Source: Leuconostoc carnosum (lineage in GTDB: Bacteria > Bacillota > Bacilli > Lactobacillales > Lactobacillaceae). From it: a stretch of DNA of 64,000 nucleotides. The position numbers were made by a program, and so were the translations under genes. Below, piece by piece: positions 41,459 through 50,267 of this stretch; position 1 is the stretch's first letter; every line of letters begins with the position of its first letter. A model generated the notes under the pieces. The model searched no databases. It saw nothing but the letters and a program-made list of their open reading frames with translations, and was not told where the DNA came from. Where the stretch lies: contig NZ_JACHGL010000004.1 in NCBI RefSeq assembly GCF_014207505.1, forward strand, positions 131,154 through 195,153. Direction: 5' to 3'.

Positions 41459-41573
41459 AATAATCATAACAAATAAAGCACGTGTTTATGATGAAAACAT
41501 GGGGGAGATTCATCAGCCACATGTGTTTGTAGGATAATTGAGATAGTCGTGAGAGACTGTTAAGGGAAAGAAA

Positions 41574-42812
41574 ATGAGTATTAAAGCAGATGGTCACAAA
41601 TGGGCCTCAAAAGAATCTCAAGAAGTACGTAATGAAGAGTATGCACGTAAGGCCACTGAAATTGCAACGGTTGAGTTTAGTGGTGCTACAGAATTAAGGT
41701 TGAAAGATTTTTTCTTTAAAGTACTGTCTGGATCAGCGCAAGGTATTTTGATTGGTGTGCTACCTTCAGCTGTTATGAAGTATATCATTCAATACTCTGG
41801 TTTGGGTGCAACAGATTTTGGTGCTAACTTAAGTGCGATTTTAACTTTGTTTACATCATTGATACCATTCTTAATTGGTATGGCGGTTGCATTACAGTTT
41901 AAAATGAAGAGCTTGGATGTCGGTGTTGTTGCTGTTGCAACAGCAGTTGCCTCTGGATCCATCAAGTGGGCAACTGCACCAGCGGGCTTTACCAATCCAG
42001 TTACAGGGTTGAAGTCGATAGCACCAGCTAATGTTTATATTGCTAGTGGTGCTGGTGATGTTATCAATGCGATGATTGTTGCTGCTATTGCTGTACTAGT
42101 AACATGGTTGGTATCACGATATCTTAAAGGATTTGGTTCAGTTGCTATTATTTTAAGTCCCATTATCGTCGGTGGCGGTGTCGGCTTAATAGGTAAGTAT
42201 ATTGCACCTTACGTCGGATTAGTAACAACAGAAATTGGTGATTTGGTAGCAACATTTACTAAACTAGCACCAATTCCGATGTCTATTCTGATTGCTATGG
42301 CATTTGCCATTATTATTATTACACCAGTATCAACAGTTGGAATTGCTTTGGCTATTTCATTGTCTGGTATTGGTTCGGGTGCTGCAGCCATGGGTGTTGT
42401 GGCAACAACGATTGTATTATTGATTAATTCTTGGCGTGTTAATAAGCCTGGTGTGACTATTGCCATTGCTTTAGGTGCTATGAAAGGCATGATGCCTTCA
42501 GTATTTGCTAAGCCAGTTACAATGTTACCATTCTTATTGACAGCAGCTATTTCTGGTATTCCTGTTGCTTTGTTTAATATTCAAGGAACACCGGTAACGG
42601 CTGGGTTTGGTTATATTGGTTTAGTTTCACCAATTCAATCTATGGTAAAAGATCCAAGTGTACCAGCCAGTGTAATGAACCACTTCATTAACCCTATTGT
42701 GGCGTTAATTGCTTGGTTGATTGTTCCAATAATTGCTGGATTTATCGCCCAGTTTGTATTTAGCAAGTTATTGAAATTATATTCTCCAATGGATTTTCAA
42801 CAAGATTTATAA
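41574..42812 (+). CDS. EIIC-like (PTS_EIIC_2 family) membrane protein
   Basis: 412-residue integral membrane protein with about ten hydrophobic segments and Gly-rich loops such as GSGAAAMGVVATTIVLL and FNIQGTPVTAGFGYIGL. The pattern matches the stand-alone EIIC_2 family related to PTS permeases. No EIIA or EIIB gene is adjacent, so PTS transport is uncertain; a different solute or a sensory role is possible. The first 45 residues are hydrophilic. A hairpin (41479-41525) precedes it. Confidence 0.72.
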   Translation: MSIKADGHKWASKESQEVRNEEYARKATEIATVEFSGATELRLKDFFFKVLSGSAQGILIGVLPSAVMKYIIQYSGLGATDFGANLSAILTLFTSLIPFLIGMAVALQFKMKSLDVGVVAVATAVASGSIKWATAPAGFTNPVTGLKSIAPANVYIASGAGDVINAMIVAAIAVLVTWLVSRYLKGFGSVAIILSPIIVGGGVGLIGKYIAPYVGLVTTEIGDLVATFTKLAPIPMSILIAMAFAIIIITPVSTVGIALAISLSGIGSGAAAMGVVATTIVLLINSWRVNKPGVTIAIALGAMKGMMPSVFAKPVTMLPFLLTAAISGIPVALFNIQGTPVTAGFGYIGLVSPIQSMVKDPSVPASVMNHFINPIVALIAWLIVPIIAGFIAQFVFSKLLKLYSPMDFQQDL

Positions 42813-42833
42813 TATGACATGATATTGAAACAT

Positions 42834-42858
42834 AAAAAATCACTTCGGTGATTTTTTT
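42834..42858 (+). terminator. UUCG-loop terminator after the EIIC-like gene
   Basis: Ten-bp stem 42834-42843/42848-42857 around a TTCG tetraloop, ending in T's. Confidence 0.92.
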
Positions 42859-43112
42859 ATTATTTAAAGTACTTAATAACTCTGAAATAATTAATTATAT
42901 TATTATAGTCATATAATTGATTCCGAAATTGTTTATCAGACAGTAATGTAAATACAAAGTTGCAAAATAATGATTGATGTCAGTTTATTTCTGAAGGTAA
43001 TATTTACTTTTTTGTGATGTTTTATCCACCAAAAAGAGGTTAAACAGAAAAATAAACAAATTATATGTACATTGTTTAATAATACCTTTTTGTACTGATT
43101 TTTGACATATAT
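42859..43112. other. AT-rich intergenic region, no gene seen
   Basis: Highly AT-rich. Weak ORFs only. TTGACA at 43102-43107 is a possible -35 for the downstream secreted protein. No RNA gene structure was recognised. Confidence 0.5.
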
Positions 43113-43129
43113 TGTCATTGTTTTGTAAC
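43113..43129 (+). promoter_or_regulatory. WalR-like direct repeat upstream of the secreted wall protein
   Basis: TGTCAT-N5-TGTAAC resembles the WalR consensus TGTWAH-N5-TGTWAH with one mismatch, directly after TTGACA and 23 nt before the ATG. Confidence 0.35.
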
Positions 43130-43152
43130 ATAGTTCGTGCAAAATAGAAAAC

Positions 43153-43848
43153 ATGATGTTAAAGAGAATAGTGATTATGAGTGCAACTGTGACGGGTTTG
43201 ACGTTAGGTGTATTGGGAACACACTTTACAACAGACCGCCAACCAACCGAAGCTTCACTGCTTGATACGAAAATTGAGGTACGAGCTGTTGATTCATTAG
43301 CTGATATGAAAACAGTGCAACTAATGCCACAACGACAAAAGAATCAAGTAGTTACAAAAAATGTATCTGAAACAGCACAGGTACAAAATACTAACCAGGC
43401 AGTAACAGGGTCAAATGATGATCTGACAGTTAAAGACGATGAGTTAGTGAATAATGCAACAGTACCAGCAGAACCTAAGGCAGAACAAGCTGAAGTAGCT
43501 GAGATAGCGACTAGTACACCATCTCCAGTGCGAGCAGAAGCGAATAAAGCAGTACCAGTAGCTACAAGCGAAGAAAAGGCGAACCAATCAACAGCATCGG
43601 CATCTGAACCAGCAGCTGATATGCAATGGCTGATTACACGCGAAAGTCATGGTGATCCGCATGCTCAAAACGGATCATATTATGGTATTGGACAGTTATC
43701 TGAAAATTATTATGAAAAATATGTACCCGGTCAAGACTATCGTGGTAATTATGGCGTACAATTAGTAGCCATGCAAAAGTATATTGCAGAACGTTATGGT
43801 ACGGTAGGGAATGCCATTACACACTGGCAAGCAAACAATTGGTATTAA
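43153..43848 (+). CDS. secreted SLT/Apf-like peptidoglycan-associated protein
   Basis: 231-residue exported protein. The N-terminus (MLKRIVIMSATVTGLTLGVLG) is a signal peptide or anchor. Residues 35-155 are low complexity, rich in Ala, Glu, Thr, Val and Pro, as in wall-spanning linkers. The C-terminal 75 residues have the lysozyme/SLT-like motifs of aggregation-promoting factors: WLITRESHGDPHAQN, YGIGQLSENYY and ITHWQANNWY. Glu in ITRESHG is the likely catalytic acid. The ATG lacks a strong ribosome-binding site. Peptidoglycan hydrolysis is inferred. Confidence 0.82.
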   Translation: MMLKRIVIMSATVTGLTLGVLGTHFTTDRQPTEASLLDTKIEVRAVDSLADMKTVQLMPQRQKNQVVTKNVSETAQVQNTNQAVTGSNDDLTVKDDELVNNATVPAEPKAEQAEVAEIATSTPSPVRAEANKAVPVATSEEKANQSTASASEPAADMQWLITRESHGDPHAQNGSYYGIGQLSENYYEKYVPGQDYRGNYGVQLVAMQKYIAERYGTVGNAITHWQANNWY

Positions 43849-43890
43849 AATCTCGTAGAACAAGTAACACAAATTTATCATACGGTTTTT

Positions 43891-43918
43891 AAAAGCATAC
43901 AATGATGTGTGCTTTTTT
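43891..43918 (+). terminator. intrinsic terminator after the SLT-like gene
   Basis: Arms 43891-43900 and 43907-43916 with one G-T pair, then T's. Confidence 0.85.
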
Positions 43919-43997
43919 GATTTTAGTACAGTGGTTTTAAATTTACAGTGATTGTAGTGTATAATAAGATAGATAAATAAATTGGACGAGGGCTTTT

Positions 43998-44534
43998 ATG
44001 CGCTTAGAACGCTTTACGCCGACCTACATGGTTGAAAGAATATATGATTTAACAGTTGAAGATTTAAAAGCACATGGGATTACAACGGTTTTAGCCGATT
44101 TAGATAATACATTACTAGCTTGGAACAATCCGGAAGGGACACCAGAATTACGCCAATGGTTACAAGATTTACGTGAAGGTGGTATCGAGTTGATAGTTGT
44201 GTCTAATAACACAACTAAACGTGTTGCTAAAGCGGTTAAGCCACTGAATGTTAATTTTGTATCGTGGTCATTAAAGCCAATGCCACGTGGCATATTGCAC
44301 ATCTTACGTACACAGCATCTCAAACGCGAAGAAGTTATTATGGTAGGTGATCAGATGTTGACTGATGTGTGGGCAGCGCATGGTGCAGGTGTTCGTAGTG
44401 TGTTGGTCAAAAGATTGATTGAGTCAGATATGTGGCAAACTTGGTTGAATCGTAGTATTGAAAAACAAGTGAAAAAGATCGTTTTTAAAGCGCATCCTCA
44501 CTTAAAATGGGAGAAATCACTTCGTGACAGATGA
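43998..44534 (+). CDS. yqeG: YqeG-family HAD phosphatase
   Basis: 178-residue HAD-superfamily IIIA enzyme. LADLDNTLLAWNNPE carries the DxDxT nucleophile motif; LIVVSNN is motif II; MVGDQMLTDVWAAHGAG holds the acidic motif. It opens a conserved cluster for ribosome assembly and NAD synthesis; substrate is not established. The TATAAT at 43960-43965 is a likely -10. It overlaps yqeH by 11 nt. Confidence 0.9.
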   Translation: MRLERFTPTYMVERIYDLTVEDLKAHGITTVLADLDNTLLAWNNPEGTPELRQWLQDLREGGIELIVVSNNTTKRVAKAVKPLNVNFVSWSLKPMPRGILHILRTQHLKREEVIMVGDQMLTDVWAAHGAGVRSVLVKRLIESDMWQTWLNRSIEKQVKKIVFKAHPHLKWEKSLRDR

Positions 44535-45669
44535 AGTAACGGACGCATATGTCCAAGAACAATTAAATGAAGGTTTACGATGTGTCGGTTGTGGCGCATT
44601 GATGCAAATAACAGAACCGCAAAATGCCGGTTATTTGCCTTTAAGTGCGTTAAAAAAGGCCATTGATAGTGAAGAATTATTTTGTCAACGGTGCTTCCGT
44701 TTACGTCATTACAATGAAATTCAGCCGGTTGAATTAACAGACGATGATTTTGCTGACCTATTACACCAAATTTCAGATACAAAGTCATTAATTGTCTATG
44801 TGATGGATGTATTTGATGTAACTGGATCAGAAATTTCTGGGCTGCCACGTTTTGTTGGCCAGGATAACCCAATTCTTGTGGTAGCTAATAAAGTTGACCT
44901 ATTACCTAAGCTATTAAACAAAAGACGACTAAAAAACTGGCTACAAGCAGAATTAAAGTCGCAAGGCATACAACCAGCCGATATTTTTTTGACATCTGCT
45001 ACGCATCCTAAGAATTTGGATGATTTATTGGAAACAATCGACGACTTACGTCAAGATCGTGATGTTTATGTTGTAGGTGTGACGAATGTTGGTAAGTCAA
45101 CTTTAATTAATCAGATTATCAAATCGCGTACTGGTATACAGGACTTAATTACAACTTCTCGATTCCCTGGTACAACATTGGATCGTATTGTCATTCCTTT
45201 GTCTGATGGTAAAGATCTTATTGATACACCGGGAATTATTAAGCGTGATCAAATGGCATATGTTTTGTCGAATAAAGATTTAAAATATGCTTTACCAAAA
45301 AATGAAATTAAGCCACGAACTTATCAATTAAACCCTGAACAGACACTCTTTATTGGTGGTTTAGCACGTTTTGATTTTGAAAGTGGAGAACGTACAGCGA
45401 TAACGGCTTACTTTGAAAATAATTTAAAGTTACATCGCACAAAGCTAGCTGGTGCTGATGAACTCTACGACAAACATGTTGGTGAGCTATTACAACCTGC
45501 ACCAAGTGGTATCAGTACACATGAACTTATCAAGCATGAATTTAATGTAACAGAAAAAAGTGATATTGTATTTTCAGGGCTCGGTTGGATGACTGTACCT
45601 GCTGATATTAAAGTTTCTGGTTGGGCACCAAAGGGCGTTTCAGTCCTTATTAGAAAGGCAATGATTTAA
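44524..45669 (+). CDS. yqeH: YqeH circularly permuted GTPase
   Basis: 381-residue GTPase needed for 30S subunit assembly. An N-terminal zinc finger (CVGCG and CQRC) is intact. The G motifs are permuted: NKVDLLPK (G4) comes before GVTNVGKSTLINQ (G1), then DTPGI (G3). GTG start at 44524 with GGGAG upstream, inside the end of yqeG. Confidence 0.95.
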   Translation: MTDEVTDAYVQEQLNEGLRCVGCGALMQITEPQNAGYLPLSALKKAIDSEELFCQRCFRLRHYNEIQPVELTDDDFADLLHQISDTKSLIVYVMDVFDVTGSEISGLPRFVGQDNPILVVANKVDLLPKLLNKRRLKNWLQAELKSQGIQPADIFLTSATHPKNLDDLLETIDDLRQDRDVYVVGVTNVGKSTLINQIIKSRTGIQDLITTSRFPGTTLDRIVIPLSDGKDLIDTPGIIKRDQMAYVLSNKDLKYALPKNEIKPRTYQLNPEQTLFIGGLARFDFESGERTAITAYFENNLKLHRTKLAGADELYDKHVGELLQPAPSGISTHELIKHEFNVTEKSDIVFSGLGWMTVPADIKVSGWAPKGVSVLIRKAMI

Positions 45670-45983
45670 TGTTAAAAATAACAGGTAAACAAAAACGTTT
45701 TCTACGTTCAAAAGCTAACACATTAACACCAATTTTTTCAGTTGGGAAAAACGGTTTAGCTCAAGCATGGGTTGATGAAGTTGTACTAGCATTATCAAAA
45801 CGTGAGTTAGTTAAAATTAGTTTGCAACAGAGTGCAGATGAATCAGCAACAGATGTTGCTGATTTCATTCAAACACATTCAGATATTACCGTGGTACAGA
45901 CTATTGGGCGAACGTTGGTTTTGTTTTTGCCAGCACAAGAAGATAAATACAAGAGAATTTCGGTTGAATTAGCTAAGATTTAA
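45669..45983 (+). CDS. yhbY: YhbY-family RNA-binding protein (CRM domain)
   Basis: 104-residue CRM-domain protein associated with pre-ribosomes. LTGKQKRFLRSKA-type start (ITGKQKRFLRSKAN), the GxxG-like SVGKNGL and QTIGRTLVLF are conserved. One-base overlap with yqeH (TAATG). Confidence 0.95.
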   Translation: MLKITGKQKRFLRSKANTLTPIFSVGKNGLAQAWVDEVVLALSKRELVKISLQQSADESATDVADFIQTHSDITVVQTIGRTLVLFLPAQEDKYKRISVELAKI

Positions 45984-46001
45984 TTTAAGGCGGTAATATC
46001 A

Positions 46002-46640
46002 ATGAACGGGACGTATATCTTTTCAACTCAAACACAAGTAGAATCCAAACCATTGCTTCAAAAAAAGCGTATTGGTATTTTTGGTGGGACCTTCAATCCA
46101 CCACACATTGGGCAATTGGTCCTGGCAGAATGCGTAGGTAAACAATTAGGTGTAGAAAAAGTATATTGGATGCCTAATTCACAGCCAGTGGATGGTACGC
46201 ATGCAAGTGCCATTGAACCTTCTTATCGTGCACAATTGGTTAAAAGTGCAATTATGGGGAATCCTTTTTTTGATATTGAACTGATTGAAATCCGTAACGG
46301 TGGACAATCATATACCTATCAAACTATGCGTGAGCTTGTTGAGTCACATCCCGAGAATGAATACTATTTTATTGTTGGCGCTGAAAAAGTTAAAAAAATG
46401 CAGTCATGGGACTACATCGATGAATTAACTCAATTAGTTAAGTTTGCGGTTGGTGTTCGTGACGGGCAGAAAAAACAATTAAATTTCCCTGCCTTGTGGT
46501 TTGATGTACCAGATATACGTATTTCGTCGTCGGATATTCGAACACGATTGCGGTTGAAGCAAAGTATTAATTATCTCGTCCCTGAACGTGAAGCATACTT
46601 TATTCAGGAGTATAATTTATATAGAGGCTTATATGACTAA
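46002..46640 (+). CDS. nadD: nicotinate-nucleotide adenylyltransferase, HxGQ variant
   Basis: Makes NaAD from NaMN and ATP in NAD synthesis; 212 residues. GIFGGTFNPPHIGQLVLAE is the nucleotidyltransferase motif, but the second His of HxGH is Gln38 (codon CAA). The distal ISSSDIRTRL motif is present. The first 23 residues are an extension relative to most NadD proteins; no closer ATG explains it better, and GGCGGT-like SD is weak. Overlaps yqeK by 8 nt. Confidence 0.92.
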   Translation: MNGTYIFSTQTQVESKPLLQKKRIGIFGGTFNPPHIGQLVLAECVGKQLGVEKVYWMPNSQPVDGTHASAIEPSYRAQLVKSAIMGNPFFDIELIEIRNGGQSYTYQTMRELVESHPENEYYFIVGAEKVKKMQSWDYIDELTQLVKFAVGVRDGQKKQLNFPALWFDVPDIRISSSDIRTRLRLKQSINYLVPEREAYFIQEYNLYRGLYD

Positions 46641-47214
46641 ATATTTTGATGGTACAATGATGGACTTAGAAGCAAAAGTTGCTGCTAAACTTTCTGAATA
46701 TCGTTTTCAACATGTTTTGCGTGTGCGGGACTATGCTCGAAAGCTAGCCATTGCTAATGGTGTTGACGTTGAGCAAGCAGAAGTAGCGGCATTAGTACAT
46801 GATTACGCTAAAGAACGTTCAAATTCAGAATTTTTGACGTTAATTCGCGTCAAAAATTTAGATCCTGATTTGGCTAACTGGGGTAATTATATTTGGCATG
46901 GTGTGGTTGGTGCTGAAATCATTCACGATGAGTTAAATATTCAAGATAATGACATTTTAAACGCTGTTCGTGAACATACAACTGGGGCAGCCGAAGGCAT
47001 GACGAAATTGTCGCAAGTAATATTCATGGCAGATTATTTAGAACTTGGCCGTAATTTTTCTGGTGTAGACACAGCGCGTCGTATCACCGATGAATCATTA
47101 ACCGCAGGTGTTAGGTACCAAATTGTTCACACTGTTTTACATCTTGTAAAGAAAGAAACCGCAATTTATCCTAAGAGTATCACAACATATAATTATTGGA
47201 TAAATCAAAAATAA
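46633..47214 (+). CDS. yqeK: YqeK-like HD-domain Ap4A hydrolase
   Basis: 193-residue HD phosphohydrolase; in Firmicutes YqeK cleaves diadenosine tetraphosphate symmetrically. RFQHVLRVRDYA, LVHDYAKERS (HD), WHGVVGAEI and MADYLELGRNF supply the metal ligands. The ATG at 46633 is used because AGAGG lies 5 nt upstream; the longer in-frame start sits in nadD without a site. Confidence 0.92.
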   Translation: MTKYFDGTMMDLEAKVAAKLSEYRFQHVLRVRDYARKLAIANGVDVEQAEVAALVHDYAKERSNSEFLTLIRVKNLDPDLANWGNYIWHGVVGAEIIHDELNIQDNDILNAVREHTTGAAEGMTKLSQVIFMADYLELGRNFSGVDTARRITDESLTAGVRYQIVHTVLHLVKKETAIYPKSITTYNYWINQK

Positions 47215-47258
47215 ACTGGTTGATCCAGATTGAAAAGAAAGAGTATAGGAAGAAAATT

Positions 47259-47630
47259 TTGACAACACCATTAAATATACAAAAAAAGTTGGAAATAGCA
47301 GTAAAAGCAATTGATAGTAAAAAAGCAAATAACATTGTCGCTATGGATATGCATAAAGTGAGTTTGATGGCGGATTATTTTGTGATTGCTGACGCAACGT
47401 CTAATCGCCAAGTACAAGCCATTGTAACCGAAGTAAAAGATAAAATTCAAGAAGCTGGTGGTGACATTAAGTTGATTGAAGGTTTTCAAACAGCAGACTG
47501 GGTTTTGATTGATTTGGGGGATGTCATTGTTCATGTCTTTTCAACAGAACAACGTGATTTCTATAATTTAGAACGTTTGTGGCATGATGCGCCATATGTT
47601 GATTTAACTAAATTACTTGTAGCGGAATGA
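47259..47630 (+). CDS. rsfS: ribosomal silencing factor RsfS
   Basis: Binds L14 and blocks subunit joining under starvation. VAMDMHKVSLMADYFVIADATSNRQ and DWVLIDLGDVIVHVF are family motifs. The TTG at 47259 (123 residues) is chosen: AGGAAG lies 6 nt upstream and the length suits the family. A TTG at 47196 would overlap yqeK and add 21 atypical residues. Confidence 0.9.
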   Translation: MTTPLNIQKKLEIAVKAIDSKKANNIVAMDMHKVSLMADYFVIADATSNRQVQAIVTEVKDKIQEAGGDIKLIEGFQTADWVLIDLGDVIVHVFSTEQRDFYNLERLWHDAPYVDLTKLLVAE

Positions 47631-47637
47631 AGAATAG

Positions 47638-47662
47638 AGATGGGCGGCAGCTCGTCTTTTTT
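47638..47662 (+). terminator. weak terminator after rsfS
   Basis: Seven-bp stem 47638-47644/47651-47657 with two G-T pairs, then a T-run of about 7. Confidence 0.5.
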
Positions 47663-47679
47663 TCTGTTAAAATAAGTTT

Positions 47680-48438
47680 ATGACTAACAAAAATTTACAA
47701 CAAAATTATACAACTTTTGCCGAGAAATATGATCAGTTATTTGATGATGACATGTATCAAGCATGGGCAAATTATGTGACACAAAATGTCACAAAAGGCT
47801 CAGTACTTGACTTGGGTGGTGGCGCAGGTAGATTGGCTGTATTATTGGCAAAACAACAATATGAAGTTGATATTTTAGACTTATCAGAGGATATGTTATC
47901 ATTGGCGCAACGGCATGCTACTGAGGCAGCTGTTGATTTAAATTTGTTACAAGCAGACATGCGAGAATGGACTGACTGGCAAAAGACATATCCGGTAATT
48001 GTTAGTTTTGCTGATGCTTTGAATTATTTACCGCAATTGACAGACTTAACAGCTACGATTGAACAGGTTTATTCACATTTAGAGCCTGGGGGTGTGTTTT
48101 TATTCGATGTAATCACACCTTATCAAACTAACGTATTGTACGATAATTATTATTATAATAACGATGATGATGAAGACAATATTTTTATGTGGACTAGTTA
48201 TCTAGGTGAGGCAGTCAATAGTGTGGATCATGATTTAAAATTTTTTGTTTATGATCCAAAAATTGATGGTTTTAATATTTTAAGAGAAATCCACCATGAG
48301 CAGACATATGATTTAGATATTTACCAACAAGTTTTGTCAACAGTAGGATTTACTGATATTGAAGTAACAGCTGACTTTGGGAAACGTGCAATAGATGATA
48401 AAACTGAACGGTGGTTCTTTAAGGCGGTGAAAAAATGA
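47680..48438 (+). CDS. yqeM: YqeM-like class I SAM methyltransferase
   Basis: 252-residue methyltransferase. VLDLGGGAGRLAVLLA is SAM motif I, DILDLSEDMLSLA motif II and SFADALNYL the post-motif. It belongs to the small-molecule type seen at this cluster position; substrate is unknown. Its stop overlaps the next ATG (ATGA). Confidence 0.85.
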   Translation: MTNKNLQQNYTTFAEKYDQLFDDDMYQAWANYVTQNVTKGSVLDLGGGAGRLAVLLAKQQYEVDILDLSEDMLSLAQRHATEAAVDLNLLQADMREWTDWQKTYPVIVSFADALNYLPQLTDLTATIEQVYSHLEPGGVFLFDVITPYQTNVLYDNYYYNNDDDEDNIFMWTSYLGEAVNSVDHDLKFFVYDPKIDGFNILREIHHEQTYDLDIYQQVLSTVGFTDIEVTADFGKRAIDDKTERWFFKAVKK

Positions 48439-49610
48439 AAGTTGTAGGATTGGTAACTGAATATAATCCATTTCATAATGGACACATTCACCACATACAA
48501 GAAGCTAAAAGAGTGACTCAGGCTGACGTTGTGGTTGCTGTTATGTCAGGTAATTTTGTTCAACGTGGTGAACCAGCACTATTTGATAAATGGACAAGAG
48601 CAAAAGCAGCACTAGAAAATGGTGTTGATTTGGTCATTGAACTGCCCACTTTTTATGCGGTACAGCCGAGTCATTTATTTGCGGAAGGTGCAGTTAAATT
48701 ACTATCAGCATTGGGAATTGAGGACATGGTGTTTGGCAGTGAACATGCAGATGTTGATTTTTTAGCGTTAGCTAACGAAGCACCTGCCATTGATCAAGGA
48801 CAAAAATTTCAAAATAAAAATCAGACTTTTGCGAAATCTTATGCCCAACAATTAGAGAATGAGACAGGATTTGTATTAGAAGATCCAAATGATATTTTAG
48901 CATTTGGTTACGCGAAGGCAGTGTTGAAATTGGATGTTAATATGGCACTGCACCCAATTCAACGCGTTGTGGCTGGATATCATGATCAGACACTGATGGA
49001 CTCTCAAAGCATTGCTTCAGCTTCTTCTATTCGTTTAGCACTACATAAAGGTAAATTAGAAAAAATACAAAATGTCGTGCCGAACAATACTTTGGCTGCA
49101 ATTAATTCAGAAATAAACACGGTTGGCTTTGAAGAGAAATTTTGGCCACTACTTAAATACCGTTTAACAACAGATACAATTGGCCAACTTGGGCAAGTAT
49201 ACCAAATGGCTGAAGGGTTGGAACATCGTATGGCAGCTGTCGCGTTAGCCGAACCAGGGCCACAAAGTTATCAAAGTTTTATTAAATCCGTGAAATCTAA
49301 ACGTTACACTTTCGCACGGATTCAACGTATGTTGTTTTACACACTGCTTAATGTTAAGGTGGATCAAATGCAAGCAGCCATGCAGGACCCCTATTTGCGC
49401 GTACTTGGTTTCACTGATGCAGGACAACATTACCTCAATGAAATTAAGAAAACTGTTACTTTACCAATCATTAGTAAGGTTGATCAACAGTTAGCTAAAG
49501 CTAATTTGCGTCTTGACTTTAAAGCAGGAAAATTGTGGCAAATGCTGGCCAGTGAGCAAGATCAACAGCAAGATGTGACACGTAAACCCATTTATGTGAC
49601 AAAGAAATAG
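48435..49610 (+). CDS. tmcAL: tRNA(Met) cytidine acetate ligase TmcAL
   Basis: 391-residue YlbM-family nucleotidyltransferase that makes ac4C at the elongator tRNA-Met wobble base from acetate and ATP. GLVTEYNPFHNGHIHHI has the standard HxGH, and SGNFVQRGEPALFDKWTRA is highly conserved. ATGA overlap with yqeM. Confidence 0.92.
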   Translation: MKVVGLVTEYNPFHNGHIHHIQEAKRVTQADVVVAVMSGNFVQRGEPALFDKWTRAKAALENGVDLVIELPTFYAVQPSHLFAEGAVKLLSALGIEDMVFGSEHADVDFLALANEAPAIDQGQKFQNKNQTFAKSYAQQLENETGFVLEDPNDILAFGYAKAVLKLDVNMALHPIQRVVAGYHDQTLMDSQSIASASSIRLALHKGKLEKIQNVVPNNTLAAINSEINTVGFEEKFWPLLKYRLTTDTIGQLGQVYQMAEGLEHRMAAVALAEPGPQSYQSFIKSVKSKRYTFARIQRMLFYTLLNVKVDQMQAAMQDPYLRVLGFTDAGQHYLNEIKKTVTLPIISKVDQQLAKANLRLDFKAGKLWQMLASEQDQQQDVTRKPIYVTKK

Positions 49611-49627
49611 GTATCGAAGGAAAAATT

Positions 49628-50173
49628 ATGAAGTATAATAAAAATCAACTCCAAAAATATCATCAAGCACCACTACAATTTAATGAAACACTGGATTTAG
49701 AAGCAATTGCTAAACAACGATTTCCAGAAACTATTTTAGCATTATCATCATTAACTGTTGATGGTACAATCCGTTACGATGAAGCTGATGATTTACTTTT
49801 ACATGTCACTGTAACTGGACAAATTACTGTGCCATCTTCTCGATCGCTCGAGCCCGTACTATTGGATGTTGATCTAACTATTGATGAACTATATATTGAT
49901 AATGAGAAACACCTTGAAGACTTTGAAGAGACAGAAGCAGTTTTTGTATTAGAAAATGATACACTTAATGTCGATGAAGCCATACTTGACAACATTGTAG
50001 CCAATTTACCGTTGCAAATTTTAACGGCTAATGAGCTAGAAAATGATGTATTACCATCAGGTCAAGATTGGCATGTTATCAGTGAAGAGACCTTCGAAAA
50101 TGAGAAAAAACAAGCAACTAAGCCACCATTGGACCCCAGACTAGCTAAATTAGATGATTTTTTCAAAGAATGA
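49628..50173 (+). CDS. ylbN: YceD/DUF177-family protein
   Basis: 181-residue acidic protein of the DUF177 family linked to 23S rRNA and large-subunit assembly. The C-terminal DPRLAKLDDFF is the family signature, next to PLQILTANE. rpmF (L32), its usual partner downstream, is not present here. Confidence 0.87.
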   Translation: MKYNKNQLQKYHQAPLQFNETLDLEAIAKQRFPETILALSSLTVDGTIRYDEADDLLLHVTVTGQITVPSSRSLEPVLLDVDLTIDELYIDNEKHLEDFEETEAVFVLENDTLNVDEAILDNIVANLPLQILTANELENDVLPSGQDWHVISEETFENEKKQATKPPLDPRLAKLDDFFKE

Positions 50174-50181
50174 GAAAATAC

Positions 50182-50210
50182 TTGCAAAACTTTAGAAATT
50201 ACTCTAGAAT
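50182..50210 (+). promoter_or_regulatory. predicted promoter of the two-component system
   Basis: TTGCAA at 50182-50187, exactly 17 nt, then TAGAAT at 50205-50210. Confidence 0.65.
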
Positions 50211-50267
50211 AAAAGGAAGTAATAGAAATAAATTCGGTTTAACCGAGCTAAACATTGAGGGCAAATA

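Noticed and set aside
49628-50267. rpmF expected after ylbN
   Set aside because: No L32 gene is present; the missing neighbour is common in some lineages, so it is not reported as a finding.
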